Shown: positions 58,952-64,000 of the stretch, one piece after another | Layout: every line of letters begins with the position of its first letter | Numbering within the stretch: position 1 is the stretch's first letter | From: Bacteroidetes bacterium MED-G17 | GTDB taxonomy: Bacteria > Bacteroidota > Bacteroidia > NS11-12g > UBA9320 | Assembly (NCBI GenBank): GCA_002457675.1 | Contig: NTKK01000003.1 | Location: forward strand, 1 to 64,000 | Reading direction: 5' to 3' | DNA length: 64,000 nt | Made by a program: the position numbers and the translations under genes | Notes under the pieces: generated by a model | What the model was told of the DNA's origin: nothing | Database searches by the model: none | What the model saw: only the letters and a program-made list of their open reading frames with translations

Positions 58952-59971
58952 ATGGGATTATTTGACTTTCTAACACAAGATTTAGCCATTGATTTGGGGA
59001 CAGCCAATACCCTGATTACACATGAAGGTCAAATAGTTGTAGACGAGCCGAGCATCATTGCCTTAGACGAAAACAATAAGGTTATTGCAATTGGCCATGA
59101 GGCGCAAAAAATGCACGGAAAAACCCATAATAAAATTAGAACGATTAGGCCTTTAAAGGACGGAGTAATTGCAGATTTTCAGGCGGCCGAGGAGATGATA
59201 AGAGGGATGATTCGCCTAATAAATAAAAAAAGTACGCTCCTCAAACCACAAAAAAGAATGGTTGTTTGTATTCCTTCGGGGATTACAGAGGTGGAAAAGA
59301 GAGCTGTAAAGGAATCCGCTTTAAGGGCAGGAGGGAAAGAAGTTTACATGATAAAGGAACCAGTTGCGGCAGCAATAGGTATTGGAATCAACATATTTGA
59401 ACCTACGGGTAACATGATTATAGATATAGGCGGAGGGACAACTGAAATTGCTGTAATAGCACTGTCAGGCATTGTTTCAGATCAGAGTATCAGAGTAGCG
59501 GGAGATGATTTTACTCAAGGAGTAATTGATTATATGCGTGCTCAACATAATCTTAAAATTGGCGAAAGAACAGCCGAATTAATAAAAATTAATGTTGGAG
59601 CTGCTTTACCAGAATTAGATAATCCTCCTCAGGATTTTGCAGTGTATGGGAGAGATCTTATGACAGGAATTCCAAAACAAGTTTTGGTTGGGTTTTCAGA
59701 GGTTGCTTTGGCCTTAGACAAATCCATAATGAAAATTGAAGATGCAATTCTAAGAGCGCTAGAACTTACGCCGGCTGAATTGAGCGCAGATATTTATCAA
59801 ACAGGACTGTATCTAACCGGGGGCGGTGCCTTGCTAAGGGGTTTAGACAAAAGAATATCAATCAAGACAAAACTCCCAGTTTATATTTCTGAAGATCCAC
59901 TTACCGCGGTCGTGAGAGGAACAATGACAGCGCTCAAAAATTTAGAGACTTATAAAAGTGTAATGGAATAA
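58952..59971 (+). CDS. mreB: rod shape-determining protein MreB
   Basis: DLAIDLGTANTLI; MIIDIGGGTTEIAVIALSGIV; LTGGGALLRGLD. Confidence 0.97.
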   Translation: MGLFDFLTQDLAIDLGTANTLITHEGQIVVDEPSIIALDENNKVIAIGHEAQKMHGKTHNKIRTIRPLKDGVIADFQAAEEMIRGMIRLINKKSTLLKPQKRMVVCIPSGITEVEKRAVKESALRAGGKEVYMIKEPVAAAIGIGINIFEPTGNMIIDIGGGTTEIAVIALSGIVSDQSIRVAGDDFTQGVIDYMRAQHNLKIGERTAELIKINVGAALPELDNPPQDFAVYGRDLMTGIPKQVLVGFSEVALALDKSIMKIEDAILRALELTPAELSADIYQTGLYLTGGGALLRGLDKRISIKTKLPVYISEDPLTAVVRGTMTALKNLETYKSVME

Positions 59972-60802
59972 ATGATAGAATTTCTGCAATTTTTACGAAA
60001 CCGTTTTTCGTCATTGTTGTGGTGGTTTTTTCTCTTTCTTTCTATAGGCTTATTGGTTCAAAAAAATTTTTATTACCGAGTGGTTTTTAAATCAAAGACA
60101 AATCAAGCAAGCTTGTCCCTCATGCAAAAATCAAACAACTTCAAATCTTATTTTGAATTGAGGAAAACCAATAAAGATTTAATGGAAGAAAATGAAGTTT
60201 TAAGAAATAGGCTCAATAAAATTAATCAAACACGACAAATACCAGTTAACAAATTGGACTTGATAGACGAGGAAGTATTTGAAGTGCTTGCAGCAAAAGT
60301 TATTTTCAATACCATTCGTAAAAACAATAATTACTTTATCATTCAAAAAGGAAGCAAAGATGGTATACTACCAAACATGGGTGTTGTAAGCAATAAGGGA
60401 ATTGTGGGGATCACAGAAACCATTGCATCAAATTATTCTTTGTGCCGAAGCGTACTTAATTCAAAATTTACAACCAATCCTAAAATTAATGGAATCAATT
60501 ATTTTGGTGAGGTTAAATGGACAAAAAAAGGATACAATAAGATGTACATAACCGAAATTGGAAAAGAGTCTAAAATTCAATCTGGAGATTTTGTCACAAC
60601 GAGTAATTTTAGTTCAATATTTAATGAAAATGTTCCAATAGGTATAGTAGGCAAAGTTGTAAAGAAGAAAGAGAACAATTATTTACAAATAGAGTGCCTA
60701 TTGGCGGCAAATTTGAAAAAATTAAATTACGTTTATGTTCTAAAAAGAAAAGACAAAGAGGAAATTGACCAATTAATTGAATTATCCAGTAATGAGCATT
60801 AG
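59972..60802 (+). CDS. mreC: rod shape-determining protein MreC
   Basis: N-terminal TM, coiled coil, then MGVVSNKGIVGITETIASNYSLCRSVLN core; directly after mreB. Confidence 0.92.
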   Translation: MIEFLQFLRNRFSSLLWWFFLFLSIGLLVQKNFYYRVVFKSKTNQASLSLMQKSNNFKSYFELRKTNKDLMEENEVLRNRLNKINQTRQIPVNKLDLIDEEVFEVLAAKVIFNTIRKNNNYFIIQKGSKDGILPNMGVVSNKGIVGITETIASNYSLCRSVLNSKFTTNPKINGINYFGEVKWTKKGYNKMYITEIGKESKIQSGDFVTTSNFSSIFNENVPIGIVGKVVKKKENNYLQIECLLAANLKKLNYVYVLKRKDKEEIDQLIELSSNEH

Positions 60803-61319
60803 GCAAATATTTATTTATACGATACTCTTTCTTTTACTGCTTATATTTCAATTTTTTGTTCTCAATAATTTAAATGTAGATCATAGAATAATCATAAAAA
60901 TCTATTTTGTTCCGCTCCTTTTTCTACCCATGAACTTGAATCGGACTCAACTTTATCTCGTTGGTTTTCTGCTTGGACTTGGCATAGACTTTTTTGAATT
61001 AAATTTTGGAGTAAATTCATTCTCCATTTTGATCTTGCTTGCTTTTAAACGAGCATTTTACCGACAATTTTTTGATGAAGGAGAGCGGAAAGAGATTTTT
61101 TATCTAACCGACAAAACATTAAACCTTTTGAATTTTATTTTATATTTAGCATCTTCAACGGTTGTTTTTCATACATGTTACTTTCTCTTTGAAAGTTATT
61201 ATGCACTTTCCTTTACCGACTTACTTTTAAGCATCGTTTTAAGCTCTACAACCGCTTTACTTTTGAATATACTCATATCCCTAATTTTTTTGGATAATTT
61301 GAATTCAAATGACAAATAA
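60777..61319 (+). CDS. mreD: rod shape-determining protein MreD
   Basis: 180 aa polytopic membrane protein; overlaps mreC by 26 nt; gene order. Confidence 0.85.
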   Translation: MNYPVMSIRQIFIYTILFLLLLIFQFFVLNNLNVDHRIIIKIYFVPLLFLPMNLNRTQLYLVGFLLGLGIDFFELNFGVNSFSILILLAFKRAFYRQFFDEGERKEIFYLTDKTLNLLNFILYLASSTVVFHTCYFLFESYYALSFTDLLLSIVLSSTTALLLNILISLIFLDNLNSNDK

Positions 61320-63159
61320 ACAACGCCTATACATTGTTACGATACTCGTCATCATATTTTTATCAGCAGTCTCTATACAACTGGCTTATTTACAAATTTT
61401 TAGTTCAACATATAAAGTACAAGCAGAGATGTATTCCACTCGTGAAATTGTGGTATATCCATCCCGGGGAATTTTGTTTGATCGAAATGGGAAAACACTG
61501 GCTTACAATAGCCCAGTTTACAACTTAATCCTGAATTTTCCCTTTGATAATAGCCAATGGGATACTGCATTTTTGTACAAATTGTTAGCCTGCACCAAAC
61601 AAAAGTTTGATTCCATGTTAATGGAAGCAAAACAAAACCAATACCGCAATCAAGCAATTCTTTATCCTAGGCTGTCTGAAAAACAAAAAGTGCAAATTAG
61701 CGAACATCTTCATGAATTAGTAGGTTTAAGCATTCAACTAAACTTATCAAGAAAATATGCAACCAATGCAGGTGGACACGTTTTGGGATATTTAAACGAA
61801 GTAAGCCAAAAGACAATCAAAAGTGATACAAATAATTACTATCGGCCTGGAGACCCAATTGGGCGATCTGGGTTTGAAGCATTTTACGAAAAAGAATTAC
61901 GAGGAACAAAAGGAAAAGAATTTTTGAATGTCAATGCTTCAGGACAAATTTTAGGTCCTTTACGTGAGGGGAAATATGATACCAAACCTATAAGCGGAAA
62001 AAATGCTTACCTTACCATAGATATAAAATTACAAGAATTAGCAGAAAAAATGTTGCGCGGGAAAATAGGTAGTATTGTCGCCATTGACCCTTCTAATGGT
62101 GATATTTTAGTTATGGCATCTTCACCAAGTTTTCCACCAGCTAATTTGTCTGCAGATAGCGCAGGGAAATATTATGGTAAATATGCCTTAAGTGAGAAAA
62201 AACCTTTGCTAAATCGTTCTATATCAGCGGTTTATTCCCCAGGAAGTACATTTAAACCTTTTATGGGATTGTTGGGTTTAAAAGCAGGTATTATAAACCC
62301 ATATTCAAGGTTTTCATGTAATTATGGATTTAAGATTGGAAGATCCAGGGTGAAGTGTCATGGTCATTTACCCATGCCAGACTTAGCGTACTCGATTACA
62401 ACGTCGTGCAATTCTTATTACTGTAATGTTATGAAACGATATATGACAGATGCCCAATTTGAAAATATTGAAGAGGCATACTCACATTGGTATCATCAGC
62501 TTTCAGAAATGGGTATTGGTTTAAAATTAGGTGTCGATATTCCAGGAGAAAAAAATGGGACGTTAAAAAAGGCGGATTACTACAAAAATTTGGTTGGAAA
62601 AGTGATAAGCAAATGGACATATGGAAATACCTTATCTCTTTCAATAGGTCAAGGAGAGCTTGGTCTTACACCTTTGCAAATGGTCAATATGGCATGCATA
62701 CTTGCAAATCGAGGACATTATCACCAACCACATATTCTCAAGAGATTTGAAGGTGAAAGTAGCTTTGCAGCTAAAAAAATTGAGGTGGGTATGCCGAAAG
62801 AAAATTTTGAATTTATAATCAATGGTATGGTAGACGTATATAAGAGGGGTACTGCAACAGCTTCAAATTTTGGGACCTTCAGCAAAGCAGGTAAAACAGG
62901 CACTATTCAGAATCCTCATGGGGAGGATCATTCAGGATTTATTTGTTTTGCTCCTGTAGAAAATCCAAAAATTGCTGTTGCTGGAATTATTGAAAATGGT
63001 GGTTATGGAAGTAAATGGGCAGCTCCGATAGCTACTTTGCTGATGGCAAAATATTTGGAATCTACAGATACTGTTAATCAAGTATTTGCATATCAAGCTC
63101 AAGTTGAATACCTTTCTAATCAACGAATTTATTATCCCAACTATGCAACAAAAAAGTAA
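61309..63159 (+). CDS. mrdA: penicillin-binding protein 2
   Basis: YPSRGILFDRNGKTLAYN; SPGSTFKPF (SxxK); SCNSYY (SxN); KAGKTGTIQNPHG (KTG). Confidence 0.96.
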   Translation: MTNKQRLYIVTILVIIFLSAVSIQLAYLQIFSSTYKVQAEMYSTREIVVYPSRGILFDRNGKTLAYNSPVYNLILNFPFDNSQWDTAFLYKLLACTKQKFDSMLMEAKQNQYRNQAILYPRLSEKQKVQISEHLHELVGLSIQLNLSRKYATNAGGHVLGYLNEVSQKTIKSDTNNYYRPGDPIGRSGFEAFYEKELRGTKGKEFLNVNASGQILGPLREGKYDTKPISGKNAYLTIDIKLQELAEKMLRGKIGSIVAIDPSNGDILVMASSPSFPPANLSADSAGKYYGKYALSEKKPLLNRSISAVYSPGSTFKPFMGLLGLKAGIINPYSRFSCNYGFKIGRSRVKCHGHLPMPDLAYSITTSCNSYYCNVMKRYMTDAQFENIEEAYSHWYHQLSEMGIGLKLGVDIPGEKNGTLKKADYYKNLVGKVISKWTYGNTLSLSIGQGELGLTPLQMVNMACILANRGHYHQPHILKRFEGESSFAAKKIEVGMPKENFEFIINGMVDVYKRGTATASNFGTFSKAGKTGTIQNPHGEDHSGFICFAPVENPKIAVAGIIENGGYGSKWAAPIATLLMAKYLESTDTVNQVFAYQAQVEYLSNQRIYYPNYATKK

Positions 63160-64000
63160 ATTAGATTATCTAAGCCTGCTTTTATTTTTCTTATTGTTGG
63201 CGATAGGATTTTTTTCTATTTATTCTTCAGAATATAATGGTGGAGCAATTAATTATGCCAACGGAAAACAAGTAAAACAAGCAATTTGGATTGGTATAAG
63301 TTTACTTATTGGGTTTTTTTTGATTCTACTTTCCAATTCATTTTTTCAAGTCTTCTCAATTCCAATTTACTTATTAACAATACTCTTATTGTTGTTGGTC
63401 TTGTTCATTGGAGCTGAAGTAGCAGGATCGAGATCATGGATATCTATAGGCCCGATAAAGCTTCAACCGGCTGAATTTGCCAAGTATGGTACTTCATTAA
63501 TGTTGGCATCCGTAATCAGTAAGCATGGATTTTCATTGAAAAATTTAAGAGATCTTGTATTCGTCATTTTGGTGGTGGCCATTCCTTTTGTTTTAATCAT
63601 GCTACAAGGAGATACAGGATCAGCAAGTGTCTATTTATCCTATTATATTCCTATGTTCTTAATGGGGTTAAGCGGGCGTTATTTCATCTATGCTATACTT
63701 GGTATATTAATATTTATTCTGACCATTAGATTTGGGTTCATTTACATTGCTGCGTCGATATTTTTGGTATGGATGATTTTTTCTTTTCTTAACTTACCTA
63801 GAAGAGGAAACTTATTTTATGGAGTAGTTTTTCTATTGCTTTTTTTAGGATTATCTTTTGTTTCAGAGTCCATAGTAAACCAAGTTTTAAAGCCACACCA
63901 AAAATCTAGAGTAGAGGTATTATTAGGTTTAAAGCAAGATCGTTTTGGAGCTGGTTATAATGTTTTTCACAGCAAAACAGCAATTGGATCTGGCGGCTTA
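63143..64000 (+). CDS. rodA: rod shape-determining protein RodA (FtsW/RodA/SpoVE family; truncated by window edge)
   Basis: Manual translation from ATG 63143: MQQKSKLDYLSLLLFFLLLAIGFFSIYSSEYN...GSRSWISIGPIKLQPAEFAKYGTSLMLA...QGDTGSASVY; overlaps the mrdA end; open to the window edge. Confidence 0.93.
   Translation, partial: MQQKSKLDYLSLLLFFLLLAIGFFSIYSSEYNGGAINYANGKQVKQAIWIGISLLIGFFLILLSNSFFQVFSIPIYLLTILLLLLVLFIGAEVAGSRSWISIGPIKLQPAEFAKYGTSLMLASVISKHGFSLKNLRDLVFVILVVAIPFVLIMLQGDTGSASVYLSYYIPMFLMGLSGRYFIYAILGILIFILTIRFGFIYIAASIFLVWMIFSFLNLPRRGNLFYGVVFLLLFLGLSFVSESIVNQVLKPHQKSRVEVLLGLKQDRFGAGYNVFHSKTAIGSGGL

Overview
This window looks like an ordinary chromosomal segment of an AT-rich Bacteroidota (Cytophagales/Flavobacteriia-like) bacterium. 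Evidence for that is a PorQ-like T9SS protein, a cargo protein with a T9SS C-terminal domain, TAnnTTTG promoter boxes, near absence of Shine-Dalgarno sequences, a fused SecDF and a Bacteroidota-type cox operon. It is densely packed with housekeeping genes: a POT transporter, two S9 peptidases, proline dehydrogenase, dapD, a complete cytochrome oxidase/heme A/SCO operon, hutI/hutH, secDF, maeB, serS, lpd, rpsA, pyrR-pyrB-asparaginase, gyrB, pfkA, lon, porQ, cmk, rocD, purH and mreBCD-PBP2-rodA. I saw no CRISPR array, transposon, prophage, rRNA, tRNA or defence island, and no convincing new multi-gene system. The observations most worth checking are: (1) ribosomal protein S1 with a K/E-rich linker and C-terminal helix-hairpin-helix extension; (2) a short rpsA leader with a strong SD and a 3-codon mini-ORF whose stop overlaps a TTG start; (3) a CoxII with an N-terminal cytochrome c domain and a coiled-coil insertion near the CuA domain; (4) a DUF983 gene split by a -1 shift at a T8 run; (5) a cmk gene with no ATG/GTG/TTG start upstream of its P-loop; (6) divergent hutI and gamma-carbonic anhydrase genes whose start codons share a CATG. 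Items 4 and 5 may be homopolymer sequencing errors.
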